Below, one piece after another: positions 40,370-51,813 of a DNA stretch of 64,000 nt. This stretch comes from Pararhizobium mangrovi (GTDB lineage Bacteria; Pseudomonadota; Alphaproteobacteria; Rhizobiales; Rhizobiaceae): the NCBI RefSeq assembly GCF_006516965.1, contig NZ_VHLH01000028.1, positions 1-64,000 on the forward strand, given 5' to 3'. The stretch's first letter is position 1; each line of letters begins with the position of its first letter. Made by a program: the position numbers and the translations under genes. The notes beneath the pieces were generated by a model that saw only the letters and a program-made list of their open reading frames with translations, was not told where the DNA came from and did not search any database.

Positions 40370-40403
40370 GAATGCCCCTTGCACGGTGCCGCGGCGATGC
40401 GCT

Positions 40404-41108
40404 TCAGCCTCCGAGGAAGCTGCGCGCGACCTCCGGATTGTCGAGCAGGTTCTGCCCGGTGTCGGTGTAGGAGTTCTGGCCGCCGGCGAGCACGAAGCCC
40501 TTGTGGGCAATGGCGAGCGCCTGCTTGGCGTTCTGCTCGACCATGGCGACCGTCACGCCGGTGCGGTTGATGGCGATGACACGGTCGAAGATGACCGACA
40601 TGAACATCGGCGAAAGGCCGGCCGTCGGCTCGTCGAGCAGGATGAGCTTCGGCTCGATCATCAGCGCGCGTCCGAAGGCGACCATCTGGCGCTGCCCGCC
40701 GGAAAGCTCGCCGGCCGGCTGGCGGCGCTTGTCCTTCATGTCGGGAAAGATCTCGTAGACGTGGTCGAGCACGTGCGAGACGTCGTCGCGGCGCGTATAG
40801 GCGCCCATCTCGAGGTTTTCCTCGACGGTGAGGCTCGCGAATACGTTGTTTTCCTGCGGCACGTAAGCGATGCGGTGGCCGGCCAGTTTTTCGGAACGGA
40901 TGCCGGTGATGTCGGTTCCGTCGAAGGTGATGGAGCCACCGGTCACCGTCAGCATGCCGAAGATCGCCTTCAGCATGGTCGACTTGCCGGCCCCGTTCGG
41001 GCCGACGATGACGCCGATCTCGCCCTCGTCGAGCGCCATGTCGACGTCGCGCAGGATGGTCATCTGGCCGTAGCCGGCGGTCAGCCCGTCGATCGAAAGC
41101 AGGCTCAT
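40404..41108 (-). CDS. livF: Branched-chain amino-acid ABC transporter ATPase LivF
   Basis: Cytoplasmic ATPase of the importer, 234 residues. It has Walker A VGPNGAGKSTMLK, Q-loop VPQENNVFASLTVEENLEMG, the ABC signature LSGGQRQMVAFGRAL, Walker B LILLDEPTAGLSP and the H-loop position replaced by a Gln-rich segment (VEQNAKQAL), which is usual for LivF. ATG 41108 overlaps the livG stop by four bases. Confidence 0.95.
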   Translation of the reverse strand: MSLLSIDGLTAGYGQMTILRDVDMALDEGEIGVIVGPNGAGKSTMLKAIFGMLTVTGGSITFDGTDITGIRSEKLAGHRIAYVPQENNVFASLTVEENLEMGAYTRRDDVSHVLDHVYEIFPDMKDKRRQPAGELSGGQRQMVAFGRALMIEPKLILLDEPTAGLSPMFMSVIFDRVIAINRTGVTVAMVEQNAKQALAIAHKGFVLAGGQNSYTDTGQNLLDNPEVARSFLGG

Positions 41109-41926
41109 GCGCTGACGTGCCCCGCGTCGCCGGCCTCGGTCTCGACCGTCGCGTTGCCCGTCGGCGAGCCGCCGAAATAGGCCTCGATCACGGCCGGGTT
41201 GTTCTGGATGTCGGTGATGTGACCCTTCGTCATCACGGTGCCGGCCGCCATGACGATGACTGGATCGCAAAGCCTGGCGATCAGATCCATGTCGTGCTCG
41301 ATGACGAAGAAGGTATAGCCGCGCTCGGTGTTCAGCCGCTCGATGTTGGCGGCGAGGTCGTTGAGAAGCGTCCGGTTCACGCCGGCGGCGATCTCGTCGA
41401 GGAGCACCACGCGCGCGTTCGTCATCATGGTGCGGCCGAGTTCGAGCAACTTCTTCTGCCCACCGGAAAGGTTGCCGGCACGCTCGTTCCTCAGATGCGT
41501 GATCTTGAGGAAGTCGAGCACCTCGTCGGCCTCGCGATGGATCTCGGCCTCCTCGCGGGCGACGCGACCGGGGCGCAGCCAGGCCGAGAACAGGCTCTCG
41601 CCGTGCTGGTGCTCCGGCACCATCATCAGGTTTTCCGTGACGCTCATATGCGAGAATTCGTGGGCGATCTGGAAGGTCCTGAGCACGCCGCGCGAAAAGA
41701 GCGAATGGGCCGGAAGCCCGGTCACGTCCTCGCCGTCGACGCGGATCGTACCCGACGTCGGCGCGAGATTGCCGGCGACCATGTTGAACAGCGTCGACTT
41801 GCCGGCGCCGTTCGGCCCGATCAGACCCGTGACGGAACCTTCCTCGACGGAAAGCGTGCAGTCGTCGACCGCGTGAAAGCCGCCGAAGCGTTTCGACACG
41901 CTTTCGACTTCGATGATGGCGCTCAT
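41105..41926 (-). CDS. livG: Branched-chain amino-acid ABC transporter ATPase LivG
   Basis: The second ATPase of the importer, 273 residues, with Walker A GPNGAGKSTLFN, signature LSGGQKKLLELGRTMM, Walker B VVLLDEIAAGVNRTLL (Ile in place of the more usual Pro after Glu) and H-loop FVIEHDMDLI. It is the first gene of the order livG-livF-livH-livM, with no binding-protein gene in the operon. Confidence 0.95.
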   Translation of the reverse strand: MSAIIEVESVSKRFGGFHAVDDCTLSVEEGSVTGLIGPNGAGKSTLFNMVAGNLAPTSGTIRVDGEDVTGLPAHSLFSRGVLRTFQIAHEFSHMSVTENLMMVPEHQHGESLFSAWLRPGRVAREEAEIHREADEVLDFLKITHLRNERAGNLSGGQKKLLELGRTMMTNARVVLLDEIAAGVNRTLLNDLAANIERLNTERGYTFFVIEHDMDLIARLCDPVIVMAAGTVMTKGHITDIQNNPAVIEAYFGGSPTGNATVETEAGDAGHVSA

Positions 41927-42185
41927 CCAGTTCCCCCGGCGGCTCGTGAAGGCGGTCGCCGTTGTTCGCTCGATTTAAACCGGTTCAGCCGCGCTTTTGC
42001 AAACGCGGCGTAAAAAGACGGCATCGCTTAGCATCGGCGCCGGCGTCTGTGAAGCGTGCCGTACTCGATCGCCGATCGCCGGTTTGCGGGCGTCCCGCGC
42101 ATGGGCAGCCTGTGCCGTCCGCGATGGTTAACGTTTTTTCAAGCGCACCTGCCGCATCGTGTCGATTGGGGAAAAGGGGCGCAGA

Positions 42186-46088
<3,903 letters not shown>

Positions 46089-46243
46089 GACCGCGTCGGC
46101 GCGAGCGTGCTACGGCACGCCCGCAACGCCAGCTGTCCGATCGGACGGAGTACGGTGGGATCGATTGTCTCCGTCGTCGATCATGTCGTTGTTCCGTCAT
46201 CCGAATTATTTATCCGGACGTCTTCGATGGGAGAAAATCGCGC

Positions 46244-46951
46244 ATGCGCTATGCGATCTATTTCACGCCGCCGGCCCACCACCCGTTGACGCGGCTCGCC
46301 TCGCGCTGGCTCGGCCGTAGCGCCTTCACCGACAATGTGCTGGAACCGCCTGCGGTCGCCGGTCTGTCGCCGGACGACATCGCGCACTACACCGCCGCTC
46401 CGCGGCGCTACGGTTTCCATGGCACGCTCAAGGCACCGTTCGCGCTCGACGCCGGCGTGAGCGAGGGCGACATGATGCGCGCGCTGATGGCCTTTTGCGC
46501 CGGTCGCCGGCCGATCGCGCCCGCCGGCCTGCGCATCGCCGAGATCGGCCCGTTCTTCGCGCTGGTGCCATCCGCGCCCGAACCCGAACTGAACGCGCTC
46601 GCCGACGGGATCGTACGCGATCTCGATGGGCTGCGTGCACCGCTTTCCGATGCAGAGATCGAACGGCGCAACCCCGAGCGCCTGTCGCGCACCGAACTCG
46701 CCAACCTGCATCGCTGGGGCTATCCGCACGTCTTCGACGCGTTCCGCTTCCACATGACGCTGACCGGCGCCGTCGAGCCTTCCGAACGCGAAGCGGTCCG
46801 CACCGCGCTCGATGCGGTGTTCGAACCGGTCTTGCGCGAACCGATGGCAATCGACACCATTGCGCTCTTCGTCGAAACGACACCGGGCGCGCCGTTCATC
46901 GTGCATTCGCTGCATCCGCTGGGCGCGGCCGCCGTAAGGAAAACGGCCTGA
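46244..46951 (+). CDS. DUF1045 putative phosphonate metabolism protein (2H phosphoesterase-like)
   Basis: A 235-residue soluble protein of the DUF1045 family that is found with C-P lyase genes. It carries two HxT motifs, FHGTL at H59 and FHMTL at H170, the hallmark of 2H phosphoesterases, which often open cyclic phosphates. It is five bases before phnM, which precedes phnN. A cyclic phosphodiesterase role in the phosphonate pathway, like that of PhnP, is a reasonable inference but not shown. GGGAGAAA precedes ATG 46244. Confidence 0.85.
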   Translation: MRYAIYFTPPAHHPLTRLASRWLGRSAFTDNVLEPPAVAGLSPDDIAHYTAAPRRYGFHGTLKAPFALDAGVSEGDMMRALMAFCAGRRPIAPAGLRIAEIGPFFALVPSAPEPELNALADGIVRDLDGLRAPLSDAEIERRNPERLSRTELANLHRWGYPHVFDAFRFHMTLTGAVEPSEREAVRTALDAVFEPVLREPMAIDTIALFVETTPGAPFIVHSLHPLGAAAVRKTA

Positions 46952-46955
46952 TTCA

Positions 46956-48107
46956 ATGACGTCTTCGCTGCGCGAAAACATTCTTTCCAACGCCCGAATC
47001 GTGCTCGATGGCGAGGTGACCACCGGCTCGCTGCGCATCGTCGACGGCGTGATCGCCGACATCGCCACCAACAGCGCGCTGCCGAACGCCGAGGATATGC
47101 AGGGCGACCATCTGGTGCCCGGCCTCGTCGAACTGCATACCGACCACATGGAAGGTCATTTCGCGCCGCGCATCGGCGTGCGGTGGAACCCGGCGGCAGC
47201 CGTGCTCGCCCACGACGCGCAGCTTGCGACTTCCGGCGTGACGACGGTCTTCGATGCGATCCGCGTCGGCATGGAGGATCATGCGGAGGTGGGCCTCGAA
47301 GACATGACGCTGCTGGCCGACGCGGTGCGCGAGGCGAACGCCGCACGACGGCTGCGCGCCCAGCACTTCATCCACCTGCGCTGCGAGGTTTCCACCGCCG
47401 ACTGCCTGCCGGGCTTCGAACGCCTCGCCGGCCGTAAAGAGGTTCTGCTCGCCTCGATGATGGACCATGCGCCCGGGCAGCGACAGTTCACCGATCTCGA
47501 GGCCTTCCGCGCCTTCCACCTTTCGCGCACCAGCAAGTCCGAGGCGGCGTTCGACGCCTTCTGTGCCGAGCGGATCGCCGAATCGGAAGCGAATGCCGAG
47601 CCGAACCGCGCCGCGATCGCCGCGGCGGCCGAGCGCTACGCGATCACGCTCGCCAGCCACGACGATGCGACACCCGACCACGTGCGCGAATCGCTGGGCT
47701 ACGGTGTGCGCATCGCCGAATTCCCGACGACGATCGAGGCGGCCCGCACGGCGCACGAGGCCGGCATGGGCGTGATGATGGGCGCGCCGAACCTCGTGCG
47801 CGGCGGATCGCATTCGGGCAACGTCGCCGCGCGCGATCTCGCCGAAGCCGGTCTGCTGGATATTCTATCGTCCGACTATATCCCGTTCAGCCTCATCTAC
47901 GCCGTCTTCCAGATCGCCCGCTTCGCGGACGGCATTTCGCTGCCGCAGGCGGTTTCATGGGTCACCTCGGCGCCGGCGAAGGCCGTGGGGCTCACCGACC
48001 GGGGTCGCATCGCGCCCGGCCAGCGGGCCGATCTCGTGCGCGTGCGTGCGGACGAGGACGTGCCGGTGGTGCGCACGGTCTGGCGCGAGGGGCAGCGCGT
48101 GGCGTGA
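46956..48107 (+). CDS. phnM: Alpha-D-ribose 1-methylphosphonate 5-triphosphate diphosphatase
   Basis: Removes diphosphate from ribose 1-phosphonate 5-triphosphate in the C-P lyase pathway. The 383-residue amidohydrolase-fold protein has LVPGLVELHTDHMEGHFAPR with metal-binding histidines, SHDDATPDHVRESL, GAPNLVRGGSHSGN, and SSDYIPFSL. The stop overlaps the phnN start by one base. The core C-P lyase genes phnGHIJKL are not in the window. Confidence 0.95.
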   Translation: MTSSLRENILSNARIVLDGEVTTGSLRIVDGVIADIATNSALPNAEDMQGDHLVPGLVELHTDHMEGHFAPRIGVRWNPAAAVLAHDAQLATSGVTTVFDAIRVGMEDHAEVGLEDMTLLADAVREANAARRLRAQHFIHLRCEVSTADCLPGFERLAGRKEVLLASMMDHAPGQRQFTDLEAFRAFHLSRTSKSEAAFDAFCAERIAESEANAEPNRAAIAAAAERYAITLASHDDATPDHVRESLGYGVRIAEFPTTIEAARTAHEAGMGVMMGAPNLVRGGSHSGNVAARDLAEAGLLDILSSDYIPFSLIYAVFQIARFADGISLPQAVSWVTSAPAKAVGLTDRGRIAPGQRADLVRVRADEDVPVVRTVWREGQRVA

Positions 48108-48736
48108 TGGTTTCGGGCTTCGTCGAGCGCGTGACGGAAGGGAGCGGGTCGCCGATCGGCCCCGGCGTCCTGGTCGCCGTCGTCGGTGCGAGCGGGGTCG
48201 GCAAGGACACGCTTCTGGCGATGGCTCGACCGGCCTTCGGCAAGGCCGAAGACGTGCTCTTCGTGCGCCGCACGATCACCAGGCCACCGGATCCGGATGG
48301 CGAGAACCACGAAGCCGTTTCGTCAACCGCCTTCGAAACGCGGCGCGTGGCCGGAGAATTCGCGCTCGCCTGGCAGGCGCACGGGCTGAGCTACGGCCTG
48401 CCGGTCGCACTCGACCGTCACGTCGCGCGCGGCAACGTCGCGGTCGCCAACGGCTCGCGCGCCGCCCTGCCGCTGATGGTCGCGCGGTATCGCAACCTGA
48501 TGGTGGTTCACGTCACCGCACGACCGGAGATCCTCGCCGGCCGTCTCGCGGCGCGCGGGCGGGAGAGCGAGGCGGCGATCCTCGCGCGGCTCGGACGCGC
48601 CGATGCGGCATCGTTCGAGGCCGTCGGCGAAGCGTTCGTCATCGACAATTCGGGCGATCCGCATGACGCGGCGGAGGCGCTCGTGGGTGTCATTCGCAAG
48701 GCGATCGCGCGCAGCACCGTTTCGAACGTCGTGTAA
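48107..48736 (+). CDS. phnN: Ribose 1,5-bisphosphokinase
   Basis: Phosphorylates ribose 1,5-bisphosphate to PRPP, the last step of C-P lyase-dependent phosphonate use. The 209-residue kinase has the P-loop VVGASGVGKDT and a guanylate-kinase-like fold with FVRRTITRPPDPDGENHEAVS. ATG 48107 shares its A with the phnM stop. It is separated from puuE by 53 bases on the same strand, so read-through into the purine genes is possible. Confidence 0.94.
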   Translation: MVSGFVERVTEGSGSPIGPGVLVAVVGASGVGKDTLLAMARPAFGKAEDVLFVRRTITRPPDPDGENHEAVSSTAFETRRVAGEFALAWQAHGLSYGLPVALDRHVARGNVAVANGSRAALPLMVARYRNLMVVHVTARPEILAGRLAARGRESEAAILARLGRADAASFEAVGEAFVIDNSGDPHDAAEALVGVIRKAIARSTVSNVV

Positions 48737-48789
48737 GGCGAGCTGGCCTCGACATTTGAATCCGCGATGCTACCGTCGCCGCGAAACGA

Positions 48790-49731
48790 ATGGCCGACGG
48801 AAGCAGCATGATATCCATCGACACGCCCCGCGATCTCGTCGGCTATGGCCGCACGCCACCCGATCCACGCTGGCCCGGTGGCGCACGCATCGCCGTCCAG
48901 TTCGTCGTCAACTACGAGGAAGGCGGCGAAAGCTCGATCCTCGAAGGCGACGCAGCATCGGAATCGCTGCTTTCGGAAATCGTCGGCGCTCAAGCCTGGC
49001 CCGGTCAGCGCAACCTCAACATCGAATCGCTCTACGAATACGGGTCCCGTGTCGGCTTCTGGCGGTTGTGGCGGCTCTTCACCGAACGCGGCATGCCGGT
49101 CACCGTCTACGGCGTGGCGCTGGCGCTGGCGCGCAATCCGGAAGCCGTGGCGGCCATGAAGGAAGCGGATTGGGAGATCGCCAGCCACGGCCTGCGGTGG
49201 CTGGAATACAAGGACTTTTCCGAGGAAGACGAGCGCCGTCACATCGCCGAATGCGTGCGCCTGCACACAGAGGCGACCGGCGAGCGTCCGCTCGGCATCT
49301 ATCAGGGCAAGCCTTCGGACAACACGCTGAAGCTCGTGATTGAGGAGGGCGGGTTCGTCTATTCCGCCGATTCCTACGCCGACGAGCTGCCCTACTGGGT
49401 CGAGGGACCACAGGGACCGTTCCTGATCGTGCCCTACACGCTCGACGCCAACGACATGCGATTCGCCACACCGCAGGGGTTCAATTCGGGCGACCAGTTC
49501 TTCGCTTACCTCAAGGACAGTTTCGACACGCTCTACGCCGAAGGCGAAGCGGGGCAGGCAAAAATGCTTTCGGTCGGCCTGCATTGCCGGCTCGTCGGGC
49601 GGCCGGGACGTGCGGCGGCGCTCGGACGCTTCCTTGATTACGTCGCGAGCCATGAGAAAGTCTGGATCGCGCGGCGCATCGACATCGCGCGGCACTGGCA
49701 GGTCACCCATCCACCGAAGGTGGCGGTATGA
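48790..49731 (+). CDS. puuE: Allantoinase PuuE (polysaccharide-deacetylase fold)
   Basis: Hydrolyses allantoin to allantoate; unlike AllB it has a NodB-like deacetylase fold. The 313-residue protein starts with the PuuE pattern PRDLVGYGRTPPDPRWPGGARIAVQFVVNYEEGGE, then LYEYGSRVGFWRL, EIASHGLRW and YTLDANDMRFATPQGF. ATG 48790 opens the frame, but ATG 48808 (MISIDTPRD) has a better ribosome site, GGAAG. It overlaps the uraD-allA fusion by four bases. Confidence 0.94.
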   Translation: MADGSSMISIDTPRDLVGYGRTPPDPRWPGGARIAVQFVVNYEEGGESSILEGDAASESLLSEIVGAQAWPGQRNLNIESLYEYGSRVGFWRLWRLFTERGMPVTVYGVALALARNPEAVAAMKEADWEIASHGLRWLEYKDFSEEDERRHIAECVRLHTEATGERPLGIYQGKPSDNTLKLVIEEGGFVYSADSYADELPYWVEGPQGPFLIVPYTLDANDMRFATPQGFNSGDQFFAYLKDSFDTLYAEGEAGQAKMLSVGLHCRLVGRPGRAAALGRFLDYVASHEKVWIARRIDIARHWQVTHPPKVAV

Positions 49732-50717
49732 GCGGGCGAAGCGCTTTCGTCGAACGGTTCGGCGGCGTCTTCGAACATTCGCCCTGGATTGCCGAACGTG
49801 CCGAGATGGCCGGCGGCTTGCCCGAGCCCTGGACCGCGGATCGCGTGCACGCGGCTCTGGTCGCCGCCTTCCGCGACGCACCGGCCGAGCGGCGCCTCGG
49901 CGTGCTGCGAGCTCATCCGGACCTCGCCGGCAAGCTCGCCGCCGCCGAACTGACGGACGATTCGCGCGCCGAACAGGCGTCCGCCGGCCTCGACCGCCTG
50001 ACGCACGACGAGCATCGCCGCTTCACCGAGCTGAATACCGCCTATACCGAGCGTTTCGGCTTTCCCTTCATCATCGCCGTGAAGGGCCGCACGAAGGGCG
50101 GAATCCTCGGAGCGTTCGAGACGCGGATCGGGAACGATACCGAAACGGAGTTCGCGACGGCGTGCGGCGAGGTCGAGCGAATCGCATGGCTGCGGCTCGC
50201 CGCGGTGCTGCCGGCCGGCGGCGAACCGGTGACGGTAGAGTGGCTGACTGCCGAAGCGTTCGCCCCCTTCGGCACGGTGATGATGCTCGATGGAGCGGAA
50301 CGTCGCCTGATCAACGAAGGAACCACCGAACGCTTCCACGCGCTGGCGACGACCGATGTCGAGGCCGAAGGCGGGCGCACGATCCTCAGCGTCTTTCGCG
50401 GCCGGGCGCGCGCGTTTCCCTATGCGGTGACGATGATGGAGCGCCATCCGCTCGGCAGCCAGGCCTTCTGGCCGCTTTCCGGCCGGCGATGGCTCGTCGT
50501 CGTCGCGCCGGACGAAGAAGGTGCGCCGGGTGCGCCGCGCGCGTTCCTTGCGAGTGCCGAGCAGGGCGTGCAGGTGGCACGCGGCGTCTGGCACCATCCG
50601 CTGATGGCACTGGACGAGACGAGCGATTTTCTCGTGGCCGACCGGGAAGGGCTAGGCGACAACCTTGTCGAGAGAACCTATGACGTCCCTTACGTGATCG
50701 ACAAGCCGACGCCGTAG
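49728..50717 (+). CDS. uraD-allA: OHCU decarboxylase - ureidoglycolate lyase fusion
   Basis: Two purine catabolic enzymes in one 329-residue chain. Residues 1 to about 162 are UraD, which decarboxylates OHCU to S-allantoin; LRAHPDLAGKLA holds the catalytic His and SRAEQASAGL the conserved Glu. Residues from about 168 to the end are AllA, which cleaves ureidoglycolate to glyoxylate and urea; it shows TAEAFAPFGTVM, MMERHPLGSQAFWPL and RGVWHHPL. The fused steps are not consecutive, since allantoinase and an allantoate enzyme act between them. ATG 49728 overlaps puuE. Confidence 0.92.
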   Translation: MSGRSAFVERFGGVFEHSPWIAERAEMAGGLPEPWTADRVHAALVAAFRDAPAERRLGVLRAHPDLAGKLAAAELTDDSRAEQASAGLDRLTHDEHRRFTELNTAYTERFGFPFIIAVKGRTKGGILGAFETRIGNDTETEFATACGEVERIAWLRLAAVLPAGGEPVTVEWLTAEAFAPFGTVMMLDGAERRLINEGTTERFHALATTDVEAEGGRTILSVFRGRARAFPYAVTMMERHPLGSQAFWPLSGRRWLVVVAPDEEGAPGAPRAFLASAEQGVQVARGVWHHPLMALDETSDFLVADREGLGDNLVERTYDVPYVIDKPTP

Positions 50718-50738
50718 CGCGTGTCGAAGGAGAGCGAG

Positions 50739-51101
50739 ATGGCCGAAGGCGGCTTCCTGACCACCCACGTCCTCGATACCGCGACCGGCCGGCCGGCCGC
50801 TGGTCTGGTGATCGATCTCGCACGGCTGGACGGCGACAATTGCGAAAAACTGACAAGCGTCACGACGAACGCCGACGGTCGCGCCGGCGCGCCGATCCTG
50901 CAGGGGGACGCCTTTACGGTCGGCACCTACGAACTGGCCTTCCACGCCGGCGACTACCTGCGCGCAAGCGGTGCACCGGTCACCGAACCGGCGTTCCTCG
51001 ACGTCGTGCCCATCCGCTTCGCGATCGCGGATCCGGCCGCGCATTATCACGTGCCGCTGTTGCTCTCGCCTTACGGCTACACGACCTATCGGGGCAGTTG
51101 A
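50739..51101 (+). CDS. uraH: 5-hydroxyisourate hydrolase
   Basis: Hydrolyses 5-hydroxyisourate to OHCU; transthyretin-like fold. The 120-residue protein has the N-terminal [15 protein letters not shown] and the diagnostic C-terminal YRGS (in [11 protein letters not shown]). ATG 50739 is chosen because AAGGAGA precedes it; GTG 50721 is in frame but less likely. It is the last gene of the plus-strand purine arm and ends three bases before the convergent antitoxin gene. Confidence 0.96.
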   Translation: MAEGGFLTTHVLDTATGRPAAGLVIDLARLDGDNCEKLTSVTTNADGRAGAPILQGDAFTVGTYELAFHAGDYLRASGAPVTEPAFLDVVPIRFAIADPAAHYHVPLLLSPYGYTTYRGS

Positions 51102-51104
51102 CGG

Positions 51105-51431
51105 TCAACCTGACGGTTCGGTCTCACCGATGCCGTTCAGATGCAAGTCTGGATGACCGGGAAAGCGGACGACCAGATCGAGCTCGCCACCGAGGCCTTC
51201 GACATATCCGCGAAGGGTCGATAGCAGGAGGTCGCTGCGCTTCTCCAGCTTCGCGATGCTTACCTGGTTGACGTGCAGTTCTTCGGCGAGGCGCGCCTGC
51301 GTCATCGTCCGCGCCTTTCGCAATTCCTTCAGTGTCAGATAGGCCTGCCGGATGCGTTCGCTTTCCGCTTCGATGCGTTTGCGTCGCTCAGCCGGCAGTG
51401 CAGCTAGCTTTTCTTCAAGCGTGATTTTCAT
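51105..51431 (-). CDS. XRE-family antitoxin (HigA type)
   Basis: A 108-residue DNA-binding protein. The first half is a charged helix (EERKRIEAESERIRQAY-like), and a helix-turn-helix lies near residues 42-63 (MTQARLAEELHVNQVSIAKLEKR). The tail GGELDLVVRFPG is common in antitoxins of this type. It overlaps the toxin gene upstream by four bases, so the order is toxin then antitoxin, as in higBA. It would neutralise the toxin and repress the shared promoter. Confidence 0.88.
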   Translation of the reverse strand: MKITLEEKLAALPAERRKRIEAESERIRQAYLTLKELRKARTMTQARLAEELHVNQVSIAKLEKRSDLLLSTLRGYVEGLGGELDLVVRFPGHPDLHLNGIGETEPSG

Positions 51432-51784
51432 TCATCCTCTCCGAGCGCGGCGAGATGGTTGGCAAAACGCTGGTCGGCCTTGCGAATGAAGCGCTTGTAG
51501 AACCTCTTCTGGTCCTTGCCACCTTTATCGCCAGCTACGAGGAGGATTGCCTTCCTGTCGGGATCAAAGGCAAATGCCAGTCTCCAAACGCCGCCATCGG
51601 CATCAAAACGCATTTCTTTCATGTTGGCGAACGAGGAACCCTTCAGCGTATCGACATACGGCCTGCCGAGGTCCGGCCCCTCGTGAGCCAGTAGATGGAG
51701 GCGTGAGTAAAGACCGTTCTGGACTGGCTCGGATAGCATTTCGAACTCGACGTCGAATTCAGGATCGAAAAGAACAGTCCACAA
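51428..51784 (-). CDS. RelE/HigB-like toxin (Gp49-related)
   Basis: A 118-residue predicted ribosome-dependent mRNA interferase. It has the family stretches GPDLGRPYVDTLKGSSFANMKEMRF, GVWRLAFAFDPDRKAILLVAGDKGG and KRFYKRFIRKADQRFANHL. The apparent start is TTG 51784, giving the conserved WTV beginning, but a promoter-like -10 directly abuts it; an internal ATG at 51739 is an alternative that would lose 15 residues. The gene starts 23 bases behind the guaD stop on the same strand. Confidence 0.87.
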   Translation of the reverse strand: MWTVLFDPEFDVEFEMLSEPVQNGLYSRLHLLAHEGPDLGRPYVDTLKGSSFANMKEMRFDADGGVWRLAFAFDPDRKAILLVAGDKGGKDQKRFYKRFIRKADQRFANHLAALGEDE

Positions 51785-51813
51785 AATATAGCCTCAAGTC
51801 TATAATTTTACAA
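51785..51813 (-). promoter_or_regulatory. Promoter and operator candidate of the toxin-antitoxin pair
   Basis: On the minus strand a -35-like TTGTAA (51813-51808, overlapping the guaD stop) and a -10-like CTATAT/TATATT (51791-51785) are spaced 16-17 bases, close to the alphaproteobacterial TTGAC-N17-CTATAT form. A perfect inverted repeat TATAG-N8-CTATA (51787-51804) overlaps the -10, as expected for autoregulation by the antitoxin. The region is clearly more AT-rich than its surroundings. Confidence 0.55.
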
